From NCBI GenBank assembly GCA_003260075.1, contig QLIY01000128.1:62001-126000 (forward strand): a stretch of 64,000 nucleotides of DNA, in the 5' to 3' direction. Below, piece by piece: positions 11,146 to 23,000 of this stretch. A model generated the notes under the pieces. The model was not told the origin of the DNA and did no database searches. It worked only from the letters and a program-made list of their open reading frames with translations. Positions within the stretch are counted from its first letter, which is position 1, and the number at the start of each line of letters is the position of its first letter. Source of the stretch: Phallusia mammillata. Taxonomy: Eukaryota; Chordata; Ascidiacea; Phlebobranchia; Ascidiidae. A program made the position numbers and the translations under genes.

Positions 11146-12427
11146 CATGTGAGGGTTACAGGATTTTGTGGTTACCCTTTTTTCCGGACATTTTTTTAAA
11201 CAGTAGTATGTCGTAGACTACAGTTTTTAAATTTGTCCAAAATTGAAATTATGGGTGCTGTAAATACATGGACAAGTACCTCCTAAAGTTAATACTTAAA
11301 CCAACTGCCTCACCTATTTCGATGAACATAAGGTGGAAAGTTTAAGTTTACAGTTGTTTATGAGGTTTTTGCTGTTTTATGAGGTTATAAAATGCTTATA
11401 TGGGCCTACTGAAAAAAATTTGTACAAATCCCGGTAAATTGATTCTGGGAATTATTCCCTGTTCTATTACCATTCTTGCTGGGCTTTTATTGAAGAATGA
11501 TCGTGATTCGTGATTGTAAACAAACTATTAGCCTTTTCTAATTGTAATCCCCTTTTATTGCCCTTTGTAGACACTCTGAAGATGCTTTTTAGTGAAATAC
11601 ATTTGTTCTTTATAAGATTGCAACTGATTTTTTTTTAAGAAAATAACATTTCCCCACTTGCTGTGTATTTTGTACTTTGAAATGAAACAAATCTTTAACT
11701 TCCCACTATTATTAGTCGCGAAAATGTGTCGTCGTCGAACAATGTGTACATATGGTATGTTTATTAAAAATGTGATTATATTTGGGGCCAATAACCAATG
11801 TTGCAAAATAATTTCCTAAATGTACAATTATTGTTAAATATTATTGAATTCTAAAATACATTTTTATGTAAACGATGTTTGTAGATTTCTTAAAATAACA
11901 GTGTGGTTCGAATGGAAATAGAACAACAACAAACCTCATAAGCTACAAGGCCAGCATATTAAAAATAGGCGCAGAGTCGCAGAAGGTTTTGAAATTGGGT
12001 CATTTGCCGTTTCAAAATAAAGGAATAAACGTTTATTGATTAAAGAGCTCAGAAAAAACTTCAGCTGTCTCCTGTCTGCATCAAATAAAATGTTTTTTTG
12101 CCACAACCGATTAAAAGCAAGAAGTTACACAAAATAACAATACACACCAACAAAACCACGCTGGGTATTCATTTTGTCTCGGTGAAAGGAACAGTTCACG
12201 ATTAAATACTACTTAAAAAAAGGCAACACCAAAAAAATACATTTCCCATGTTTTTTTTACGATTCATCATAGACATCATATTAAATATTACATTACCTTT
12301 CGCTGATCGGATACATGTAGAAATGTCAGTCAATGGCAAACGTTAATGCAGCAGTTAAAAGTGCAAAAACCTTAATTTACTTTCTATTGTGCAGGACAAA
12401 CCCTATGTTAGTTTTAATTTCGTCAAA
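11146..12427. other. Intergenic region upstream of DLST
   Basis: AT-rich sequence with no supported gene. An orphan splice acceptor (tttctattgtgcag, AG at 12393-12394) lies 33 bases before the DLST start codon. Confidence 0.6.
12393..12394 (+). promoter_or_regulatory. Orphan 3' splice site before DLST
   Basis: A pyrimidine-rich tract ending in gcag precedes gacaaaccc, 33 bases before the DLST ATG. It is either the end of a 5' UTR intron or a spliced-leader trans-splice acceptor, which is common in ascidians. The sequence alone cannot decide. Confidence 0.45.
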
Positions 12428-13947
12428 ATGACCCTTTACTTAAGAGGCACATCAAAAGTTTTCACTCAAGTAAGAGCTTGCTCGCGGTGTTTAGGCGTTA
12501 CAACGACGTCTAATGTTGCATACAACAAGCCAACGAAAGCCCTCCTGATTGAGCCTTGTCAACAAAAGGCCTTTCCACTTACGCGAGCGCTGCGCCGAGA
12601 ACTGTTCACATCACCTCTAGCATTTGCGTCTACAACAGTAAATTGCCCTGGTTTTGCTGAGTCCATCACAGAAGGTGATGTAAGGTGGGAGAAAGCAGCT
12701 GGTGATTCGGTAGAGGAGGACGAAACTGTGGCTGAAATAGAAACTGATAAGACGTCAATCCCTATCCCCTCACCTTCTGCAGGTGTCATTGAGGAGCTGC
12801 TTGTTGAAGATGGTACAACTGTGACACCTGGTATGCCTCTTTTCAAAATCAACACAGATGGCGCTGCAGCTGCACCTTCACAGCCTAAAGAAGAGAAAAC
12901 ACCTCCAGCACCAGCAGTGGAAGCAGAAGTACAAAAAGCAGATTCGGTAACAATTCCAGATAAAGCACCTCCGCCTCCACCAGTTCCAACCAAACCAATG
13001 TCAACAACACCAGTGTCCGAAGTCAAGGTGACACCTAAAGCACCTAGTTCAGCGCCTGAGGTAAAAGTGGTGGGATCGCGTGCGGAGCATCGTGTCAAGA
13101 TGAATCGTATGCGTTTGAGGATCGCGCAAAGATTAAAGGATTCACAAAACACTGCTGCAATGTTGACGACGTTCAATGAAGTGGACATGACAAACATCAT
13201 TGCCCTTAGGAACAAATATAAGGAGGGCTTTGTTAAAAAACATGGTGTGAAACTTAGTTTCATGTCTGCTTTCATTAAGGCATCAGCTTATGCACTCCAG
13301 GTGGGTACACAATCTACACATAAATATCCTTTGAAAAATATGTGTTTGTAATTTTGATTCCAGAAAAAAAAACACTGCTTTGCATTTACTAAGGGTTGGT
13401 TCTGATATCCAAGAGGCTTGAATTATTTTTTCAACTAAAAACTAACATGATTTTAACTCTTTAGGAACTTCCAGTGGTTAATGCTGTCATTGATGATGCC
13501 GCAAGTGAAATTGTCTATCGCGATCACGTTGACATAAGTGTCGCAGTTGCCACACCAAAAGGCCTTGTCGTGCCGGTCCTGAGAAATTGTGAGGGAATGA
13601 ACTACCTCAACATAGAGCAAGAACTAACCAATCTGGCAACCAAGGCAAGAAATAATGAGCTCACTCCAGAAGACATGGATGGTGGTACCTTTACTATCAG
13701 CAATGGAGGTGTTTTCGGTTCCATGTTTGGCACTCCCATTATAAACCCACCCCAGTCTGCCATTTTGGGGATGCATGCTATAAATGATAGGCCAGTGGCA
13801 GTTAAGGGTGAGGTCAAAATAAGGCCAATGATGTACATTGCGTTGACCTACGATCACCGCTTAGTCGATGGAAGAGAGGCTGTTACCTTCCTCAAAAAGA
13901 TCAAAGAGGGTGTAGAAGATCCCAGCATCTATCTTGTCGCAATGTAA
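12428..13947 (+). CDS. DLST: Dihydrolipoyllysine succinyltransferase, E2 of 2-oxoglutarate dehydrogenase
   Basis: Two exons, 12428-13300 and 13465-13947 (phase 0), give 451 aa, close to the usual animal length of about 453. The product transfers succinyl groups from lipoate to CoA in the mitochondrial TCA cycle. Residues 1 to about 70 look like a basic, Ser/Thr-rich mitochondrial presequence. The lipoyl domain follows, with the lipoyl-lysine in ETDKTS (Lys108), then a Pro/Ala/Lys-rich linker without a recognisable E3-binding domain, as in other animal DLSTs. The catalytic domain ends with YDHRLVDG, where His422 is the expected catalytic residue. I chose the ATG at 12428 because it starts a presequence-like segment; an in-frame ATG at 12389 lies across the orphan splice acceptor. 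The last 21 codons plus stop are repeated after a C run at 14056-14119, which I read as a contig overlap. Confidence 0.96.
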
Positions 13948-14217
13948 ATTATAGTCAATTTTGTTGCAGGTTTAAACTACCCAGAAATGCTTTTGACATA
14001 AGTTTAACATATGCATGTCCATGTATAGTAAAAACAAAATGTAGTCCCCCCCCCCTACCTTCCTCAAAAAGATCAAAGAGGGTGTAGAAGATCCCAGCAT
14101 CTACCTTGTCGCAATGTAAATTATAGTCAATTTTGTTACAGGTTTAAACTACCCAGAAATGCTTTTGACATAAGTTCAACATATGCATGTCCATGTATAG
14201 TAAAAACAAAATGTAGT
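13884..14217. repeat. Contig-overlap duplication of the DLST 3' end
   Basis: 13884-14045 and 14056-14217 are near-identical copies separated by ten C (14046-14055). They differ by a few substitutions, one of them synonymous (tat/tac). The second copy cannot be an exon because the frame already ends in the first. Confidence 0.82.
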
Positions 14218-14516
14218 AAAAAATGCTTTTGATCAAATATATTCTCAACGATAATTCAGAAATTTTTAGGGTTAGAACGCAAGGGGGTTATTTTTTGGTG
14301 TGCCTTATTATTGTTTAATTTTTTTGTGATTCTAAAAATTGGTCAGTTCTAGTTTGTTCGGTTTCCTAAAAACCCCCCCCCCATTTGATCAAATCAGTTA
14401 AAAAGTTTTTTGATTTGACATACACATATCAATATGCATTGCTAATTGCATGCGCTATACCTTGTTGTGGTGTACAATAATATTTTCAATGTTGTCCATA
14501 AAATGTTATATCTTGC

Positions 14517-14522
14517 ATTAAA
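14517..14522 (+). terminator. Possible DLST polyadenylation signal (ATTAAA)
   Basis: ATTAAA is followed directly by the GT-rich stretch gtgtgtttggtcttgtgtct, the usual downstream context. It lies about 570 bases from the stop, of which about 170 are duplicated sequence. Motif evidence only. Confidence 0.35.
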
Positions 14523-15138
14523 GTGTGTTTGGTCTTGTGTCTAACTGCAGCTACAGACAGCAGTTATGCAATAGATTTATGGGTTTTCAAAGCATGGGTC
14601 ACTTGCCAGACGTCCCAAAATTTTGCACTTCCCTAAGGCTTCAATCCAGTGAAATTTAATGGATTTAGGCTACAAACTGCAAAGAAATAATCCCCCCCCC
14701 CGTCTTGTGTCTAACTGCAGCTACAGACAGCAGTTATGCAATAGATTTAAGCATGGGTCACTGGCCAGATGATGCTAATGTAACTACGTGGTTAGCACAA
14801 ACAATTGTCTTCACAAGGTTGTCAGGTCTAACCCCGTCCCAAAATTTTGCACTTCCCTTCAATCCAGTGAAATTTAACGGATTTAGGCTACAAACTGCAA
14901 AGAAATAATATCTTATAAAAAAGTATCCAACAAATTTGCAACAAGACACAGGTGACAAGCGGACTTATTATGTGCATAACCCACTTAGCCATTACTTGTA
15001 CAACAAGAAAGCAAACAAAAAAAACATAGTCACCTTACCTACAAATATTTAACGCTTAGAGAACATGAAACCACAAACCTTCATCAATCTTTGAAACAAA
15101 AAACCTGATCCTAACAGCTGATACAAGAAGCATCTGTA

Positions 15139-15139
<1 letters not shown>

Positions 15140-15197
<58 letters not shown>
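15140..15197. other. 58-base pure C run (gap-like spacer)
   Basis: A pure C tract without long flanking repeats, in the DLST-RAB18 intergenic region. It belongs to the long class of runs, probably a sized gap. The reverse-strand frame across it encodes a glycine run only. Confidence 0.7.
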
Positions 15198-16217
15198 TGT
15201 ATTTCTCAATATACATCTGTAAGTTTTTTTGCAAAGTGTGAATGAGTTTTCGAAGATTTTTGCATAGAAAATTTATCCACACCTTGCCCTTAGATACTTG
15301 AGACTCCTGCATTTTGAAGACACTGGACAAAGATCATGAGGAATTCAACATTAGATGTACACAAAAAATACCAACTTTATTTTCCAGTACTACACAAGTT
15401 CAAAAAATATTTCTATTGCACCCAACATGAAAAAATGTTGTTAAAACCCATAGTTTTTTCACAACAAGCTTGTATTTGTTGTTCTTGTTCAATAAAGTTG
15501 TATTGCTTTTGGGAACAATTTGTCTGATCATAAAATCCAAATATTTACATTTAAGGCACAATAGCAAAGAATTCAAAATTTGATAGCGTAGTACACTTCT
15601 TTCTTCACAGGAAAAGCATATCATTACTACCTTTGGAGGCAAGTTGCTAAAATAGCAACATAATGTGGTGCAAAAACATCTTTTTTCTTAACACTCATTG
15701 TATATTTAAAAAAAATGTTCTTGTGATAACTATACTGGCCCAAACACCTAATAAGATTAAGACCATTATGGTACAGGTTTTTGTTGCAACATTACATAAG
15801 CCCCTGGCTGTAAACAGCCATATGGGCCCGTACGTTCATCACAACACAAGAATGTCTAACATATCAATTTGCTATTTCAGACTATGTAGATATTTACAAG
15901 TTTGAATAGTAAATTTCCAGTTTATGTGTCATACTTGTATTTTTACGCAGAAATTGAATTTAAATTTACTCATCAGACTACCACAATGCTGTACACCAAT
16001 ATAGAGCATTTAATGACAGTTTGAAAGAAGTGATTAAAACAAACAATCAGGTTTTGTACCCAATCTTTACCAGCCAGGATTGTACCGACATGCCTAGTAA
16101 AACAACTGGTAATAATGTCATGCACCAACACTTGGTATTAACAATAGAATAAAAGCCTATTTCAGCTCATAGACTGTGGATATTTCATATTGAACCTGTT
16201 AATCAAAGAACAAGAAA

Positions 16218-17446
16218 CTAACAGGAACATAGGCCCGCTGGTTGTTGTTCAGAGTCGAGTTTAATTTTTTTGCCGCCGCCATCATGTTCCCATAATCCAG
16301 GGGTTTGGATAATTTTTTCAACAAGTTCTTCAAAGGCATACTCGACACCATCTCTCGTTTTTGCACTGGCTTCGATAAACAACATGCGATGTCGTCTGGC
16401 AAATTTAAGACCCTCGTCACGGGTTACCACTCTGTCTTCCTATAAGGGACGTAGTTGGGTTTATGTGTTTTTTTGCAAGAACAACAAAAAAGTAAGAAGT
16501 AATAGAAATGTAAAGTTTCAAAGAGGAATTCAACTTTTTTAGATGCTTAATAAAAACTTCCTGCTGTGCAATTTGGAAAGCAACAGTTTTGCAGGTAAAA
16601 CAAACTAAAAATATTGTGCCAAACCTTGTCAATTTTGTTTCCAACCAGCATCTTAATTGTGGGTTTAGTGGAATAAGTGTCAACCTCAGATAGCCATGTG
16701 TCCAACCGGGTAAAGCTATCTTTTCTGGTGCAATCGTACACTGGTTGAAACAAATAAAGTGTCTAATTTTATACTAGCAAGTTGCTAGTAGCAACAACAT
16801 TAAAAAACAAATACTCACTGTACAGCAAAAATACCAATACAATGCTGTGAAATATTATGCAAGTGGTTAAGGATAGGATGGCAGCAAATGTCAAAAAATG
16901 CCTCTGATGGTTGTCTAAATCTTGTACTTTTTGTACATTACACAAGATTAGCTTACCAAATATAACTCCTTGTGCTCCACGATAATAGCTCGGAGTCAAA
17001 GTGCGAAATCGCTCCTGGCCCGCAGTATCCCAAATTGCTAATTTCACTGTGTTTCCATCAATTGTTAGTGATTTTACTTTAAAATCAACACCAATTGTCG
17101 CTGATTGATCAGGATCAAATTTGTCATCAGTAAATCTCAGCAACAAACTAAAAAATACACATGATATTTTTCTTGAGTACATCAACTATTATACTAACAT
17201 TAAGAAACGGTTTCAAACAGAAATATCCATATATTTTTCATTTATTAAAGATTTTAAACAACTGCAACTTTTTCAGACTAATGTCAATAGTCAAGAACTA
17301 ACAAAAATTTGCATAAAGAGCTCTTTTTTCAGTGAATAATATAACTTTTAAGCGATTATATATAGATAAACCAACCTTGATTTTCCAACACCACTGTCAC
17401 CAATAATCAAAATCTTTAAAGTGGTTAAAACGTCTTCGCCGTCCAT
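16218..17446 (-). CDS. RAB18: Small GTPase Rab18
   Basis: Four exons on the minus strand: 17376-17446, 16957-17147, 16625-16740 and 16218-16439. Phases 2, 1 and 0 join to 600 nt, 199 aa (Rab18 is usually about 206). Rab18 controls membrane traffic at the endoplasmic reticulum and lipid droplets. Visible GTPase motifs are the P-loop GDSGVGKSS (residues 16-24), the effector region [29 protein letters not shown] (switch II), NKID and EASAK. The stretches [12 protein letters not shown] and [16 protein letters not shown] are characteristic of Rab18. The C-terminus is CSC, a double-geranylgeranylation motif. The start follows from the conserved N-terminal [13 protein letters not shown] palindromic TGACGTCA lies about 200 bases upstream. 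Confidence 0.97.
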
Positions 17447-17649
17447 TGTTACACAAACAACCCGCAAAAACACAAAACGTTCACTCGCTCAATAGCCTGA
17501 CTCGTTAAGTTTTGTAAACAATTTATGTTTCGTCAAGAATATTTCGATGTTTCTTCACGTAAACAACAACAATAAAAGTGAATATATCAGCTGACTTGGC
17601 ATGACAGATTTTCGTGTATGTTTGCTCAGGCAGAACGACGGGGCATTTA

Positions 17650-17657
17650 TGACGTCA
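17650..17657. promoter_or_regulatory. CRE-like palindrome TGACGTCA upstream of RAB18
   Basis: A perfect eight-base CREB/ATF-type site about 200 bases upstream of the RAB18 start codon, in the expected promoter region. A second copy lies upstream of GPD2 (60245-60252). Motif and position only. Confidence 0.4.
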
Positions 17658-19464
17658 CTGACAACAAAGAACACATGATGACACGATTGGTAATTTTCTT
17701 GTGGAAATGGGTAATTAGCAACACAAATTTTCAAACTTTTGTAATACCGTTAGTAGAAATTGTCATCTGAAGAAAGATGTGAGGACGCGTCTATTTGACA
17801 GTATGCCCCAATTTCTCCGGAAGAGAATCGTTTTTCGTCTAAAATGATTACCAAAACTTTGCTGTGAAGTAAAAATTTTCTGTGAAGTGAGCAGTATTGG
17901 TCGATAAAACTCGCTACTCAAAGAAGAGACAATTTCTGGTGCTTGAACTAGGGATGCCAACCACACCCGCAACAAATTGATACCTATCTCTTGTATCAGC
18001 TGGCGCAACCAGAATAGGGGTATAGTCGGTGCGTTGCACCAGGGCCGATAAAAGTCAGTTACACATGACGAATTAAAATGGGCAATTGGGCTTGATTTTT
18101 ATTGTTGCCTTAAAGCTAAAAAGATATTGATGCGGATTTGCTCAGTACCTACAGCCTTTTGGTTCCAACTACTTCCAAAATAATAGCCAATATGTCCGAA
18201 ATATTTACGCAACCGCCTTTGTGTTGACAATTTCGTGGGTTTATCGACCATTTACATCTCTCTGAGCAAGAAACTTGAGAGGCATTGCACCAACACAGAG
18301 TAAAATGATTAGTTGAACTTAAGTCACTATGCAACTTTTAAAGTTAAAAATAAAGATTTAACGGACTTACAATAAAAAAGCAAACCGTCCACAAAGGAGA
18401 AAATGAAACAATCAAATATAGCAGCCCACTCATATGTCCGAAAGGGTCCCGAAAAAGCACCAGCACATTGGTTTTAGGCTACTCCTAGAGCAGTGGTTCC
18501 TGCTCTAGAGCAGTGGTTCCCAACCTTTTTGACCTTGTTGCACCCCCCCCCCCCAAACAATTAACAAATACAGTAGCCCGCTCGTATGTCTGAAAGGGCC
18601 CCGAAAATGTCTCGTATCAGCACATTGGTTACTCCTAGGGAAATGCACGTAGGCTAAGTGTAAACCAAACTTACCGAACGCAATATCTTCATTTTCGAGT
18701 ATTCTTGAGTATGGTTCTTGAATAAATATGTCAAATGTTTTTAATCACGGCAAAAACCCTTGCACGTTTCAAGCAATGTTTATTGGAGTAAAAAAGGAAG
18801 AGAAATAAATAGGCACGCGTGTGAAGGCTGAAGTAAGCAGACTAGTCATACTGGAACAAGACATGGAGCCCCCCCCCCGAAGAGAAATAAATAGGCACGC
18901 GTGTGAAGGCTGAAGTAAGCAGACTATACTCATACTGGAACAAGACATTGAAACGAATGAAAACGTTCATATTTCCGAATGGAACAATACGTATTTTGAC
19001 AACCAATGAACATTTTTCAAGGGACCAGTTGCAGAGTAACAACAGTTGAATGGAAACTTTGTAGGCCTACTAAAATAGAAAACAAAAAAACATTTCTTTT
19101 CAGATGTTTTGTGACAGGGTAATTTTGTGTTTTTGAACAAATTGAACCCCCCCCCCCACCAGTTGCAGAGTAACAACAGTTGAATGGAAACTTTGTAGGC
19201 CTACTGAAATAGAAAGCAAAAAAACATTTCTTTTCAAATGTTTTGTGACAGGGTAATTTTGTGTTAGACTGTAAACAAAATAACATTCTTGGTGTTAAAT
19301 TAATGTCTACAAGGCCTGTCATGATAAAATGAAGAAAAAGTTGAATAGCTTCACACATCACATAGAGCGATGTCCGCATATGCTGAATTGCCCATGAAAG
19401 AAATTCCCAAATGAGCTTTGTATTTGAATGCAGGTTTTTTTAAGGTTTGGTTTGCCCCCCCCCC

Positions 19465-19841
19465 TGAATGCACAATGTCACAACATGCACGATACTGTTG
19501 TGCATTGATTTAACTTCACAAAGTATTCTTTGGATATTTTCATGTACTACGTCAAATAATTTTACACGCACATTTTTCTAGTCTGTGCCTTGTCATATGG
19601 GAATGCATGGAAGACCGGCTTGAATCGGTATAACGCCCCCCCCCCTGAATGCACAATGTCACAACATGCACGATACTGTTGTGCATTGATTTATCTTCAC
19701 AAAGTATTCTTTGGATATTTTCATGTACTAAGTCAAATAATTTTACACGCACATTTTTCTAGCCTGTGCCTTGCCATATGGGAATGTTGGGAGACCGACT
19801 GGACTCCGTATAACCCCTTCAATGGGCCTGGAGTACTATGA
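19465..19841 (+). repeat. SINE 3' tail, present twice around a C run
   Basis: Both 19574-19636 and 19756-19841 carry the tail block beginning ttttctagcctgtgcctt and continuing with atatgggaatg, the same as after the tRNA-like head at 24840. The two copies lie in an overlap duplication (19465 onward and 19646 onward). Confidence 0.65.
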
Positions 19842-20078
19842 ATTTTACACACTTAGGTTTGGTGTGTAAGAGGTGGAAATAAATTGAGGACCTTAATGAA
19901 ACGTTTGTGTGTTTTAACACTTTAAACACCTGAAAAAAATAGTACTTTACATTATGTTAGATAACAACTTTGCAAGCTCAAGGTATAATGAAAACACGCT
20001 AGTCGCTTTGACTGATGTATGCAACAGTTGCAACATGTTGTAATAAACGTAAAAACACATGGAAGCCTTCGTTGCTCG

Positions 20079-23000
20079 TCAAAAATGAACAGTTCCTTCC
20101 GGTAAACTGGAGTTACAAAGCCGGAAATATCGCAAGTCGTTGACAAAACGCAAAATGTTACTGGTAAATGAGGGAAGGTCCTAAAGCATAACAAAAATGT
20201 AATATTTTTATTTATTAATATTTAAATAACATGAATTAATTCTACCAACTGCAGAGCAGAAATATTAGTTTAGAATCTTTAGATAATAATTGAACACTAA
20301 AAAATGGACAATATCAAAAACAAAATTGACAGAGAGATTGTATGTAGGAAATACGTTGTAATAAAGACGTTTCAATTTTGTTTCGGACAATTCTTTGGGA
20401 GTTTTGTCAAACGTCGTTACAAAAAAGTGACTCATATTGCTGCCATAAGCGAAATGCTTGTAATTCAACCGCTTAGCAATAGCCAGACTTTCATTGTTAG
20501 TTTAACCCAAATAGTGTTTATTTTTTACAATTAAACTACTTTAAAGTGTTATATATGGTATTTTATTGTAGTTGTAACTTACTGTTTCGGGTTTAAACGC
20601 ATTGTAAAGTGAATTTTTTTGGTCGACCGTCAAACCCACAGTGTTTTGCAAGAATTGTTGCAGAAAATTTTTGTGAAAGAATTCCATATCGGCACTCGAC
20701 ATGTTGAACACTGTACCACATATCTCTTCCTACAGTAAAACCGGTTTAAAACACATTCCAAAAACATCCGGTTAATCGCAACTCATAATTGCAATTAACC
20801 GGAATCGTAGAAATCGTACAAAGCAAAAGATTCGCTTAAACGCAATTATTGATATACAGTAAACGTTGGTTAATCCGAACCTGTTTGGACCTAAAAATGG
20901 GCCCGAATTAACTGATGTTGATTAGTTCAAGTCTCTCCAAATTACAAATCACTTGTACCTCAAGTTTTGCCCGAATTAGGTCCCCCCCCCCTTCTGTCTT
21001 TTGTTGAGTTCTTCCAAACTTTCTAGGTTTTGCTTAAATATTGTAATATCTGACTGGAGGAACGATTGACCGTACGCCTTTGCAAAATATAACACAAATT
21101 CACACATAAAGAGGCCAAAAATTAAACCACTTAACCATAAAGCACATATGATTAGTCAGAATATTATATAGCGCCATTATTACTAGGAGTTTATAGCGCC
21201 ATTATTACTAGGAGTTGCGGTTTAATTCACACATTTACGGGTAATAAACAAGACCAAAACTTGAACTACTTAACCGTAAAGCACATATGAGTAGTCAAAG
21301 TGTGTACAATTTAACCCCCCCCCCCCACATTACAAATCATTTGTACCTCAAGTTTTGTCCGAATTAGGCAAATCCGGTTTAACGGAGGTTTACTGTACTT
21401 TGGGAGCTAGTTTAAAATTAGTATGCCTTACCTGTAATAAGGCATGTGATTTGTTGATAAGAGTTTGAATAAGAACATTTACAAATTGAAAAAGAACGCC
21501 TTCTTCGGAAAACAAATTGTGTAGCTGTAAACATAAAAACAAAATTATTCGTTATAGTTTAACAATTATTAACATTATCTTTACTGATGTTACCTTTTCG
21601 AAAAGTTTCTGTCTTTTGTTGAGTTCTTCCAAACTTTCTAGGTTTTGTTTAAATATTGTAATATCTGACTGGAGGAACGATTGACCGTACGCCTTTTAAA
21701 ATATAACACAAGTTAACACATTGCAATAAATGAGCACAAAAATTGACCCAGTTAACCATAAAGCACATAAGATCAGTCAGAGTGTATGCAAGTGAAAGGT
21801 ATACCGTCTTAAAGAAATTGCAGTTTAATTCCCACATAATCGAGCAAAAAACATAACCTGAACTATTTAACCGTAAAGCACATATGATTAGTCAAGAGTG
21901 TGTACAATTCAAAAGGTATACCGTCATTATTGCTAGGAACTGCGGTTTATGCGACACAGTTCCAGTTTTGCTTGTGTTCAACGAGCCATCTTGGAGAAGT
22001 GCTGCAAGTACAGGACTTGGAAAAAAGTAACGGTGCCTTTTGGACAGAAGACGATGCAGTAAACAAAACAATGCACCTTTCACTTCAGGAGAAGGTCTCT
22101 AAAATTCAGTACAACGCGATAAAAATTGGCTGGAACATTGGTTTTCCACATAAATAAGCCAAATGCGGCAATTTTATGCACAAAATGAATTTACGAACAG
22201 TCACAGCATACGCTATGTTTCCATAATGATATTTTTGTATTCAGCAGTGGTTCCCAACCTGGGAAGAAATTTATAACTTTAGGGGAGGAATTTACTTTAG
22301 TTTTATTTGTGGTTTGTAAATAGACACTTACGCTCTGGGAATATAACCTGTAAAGTTGATAAAAGACACAATTTTAAATAATCTTTGTTTGGTTTAGCAT
22401 CTAACATGTAATCAGTTAGGGAGGAATGAAAATGTTTTTAACTATTGGAAAGGGAGGAATTTGTCGAAAAAGGTTAGAAATACAGCTTGCACGATGCGGC
22501 AGAACCTTTAAAATGAAGGGGTTCTGAACCCATCTAGGTAACTTGTGTTTCCCTGAGCAAGAAACTTGAGCGGCATTGCTCTGGCCTAGCAAAACCGAAT
22601 AAGTTGAACTAATTTACCAACACTCTCAGTCGAAAAAAAAATCTAATAGAAAATCACTCAACAGGCTTGCAATTAAAACAGGCAGCTCGACGGCGGACTC
22701 AATTGTGAACATATCGCATTCAAGCGTTGCCCGCCCACCGAGGATAAAAATGAAACCAAGTAACCAAAAACAATCACAGTAATAGGTGAAAGAGTACGGT
22801 TACATATGTGCTTACCTGGCTGACGATTGGGTAAATTTGCTCTACAGCAAGTACAATAATATTCGGAGTAAAGGTCTTGAACTCAGAGCCGGGTTCGTCG
22901 ATCACTAGTTCGAGAATCTTGATGAACCTAAAAAAGGAAAAAAAAACAAATGTTGTACACTTTGCCATCGACATTGATGTTTAGTTTATTTCGCTTGGTG

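Larger units (their letters stand above)
13948..16217. other. Intergenic region between DLST and RAB18 (convergent 3' ends)
   Basis: No gene. It holds the DLST 3' UTR and its copy, a C run at 14373-14382, a second overlap pair (14532-14691 and 14702-14910, with small indels), a 58-C run (15140-15197) and AT-rich sequence to the RAB18 stop. Confidence 0.65.
17447..20078. other. Intergenic region between RAB18 and XPO6
   Basis: No gene is supported. The RAB18 promoter lies at the left. The rest holds C runs at 18543-18554, 18869-18878, 19147-19157, 19455-19464 and 19636-19645 with their overlap duplications, two hAT termini (about 18490 and 18510), and two copies of a SINE 3' tail. Confidence 0.65.

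Noticed and set aside
12559-13275. 238-codon open frame antisense to DLST
   Set aside because: It is the shadow of the DLST coding exon, which has clear homology and catalytic motifs on the plus strand.
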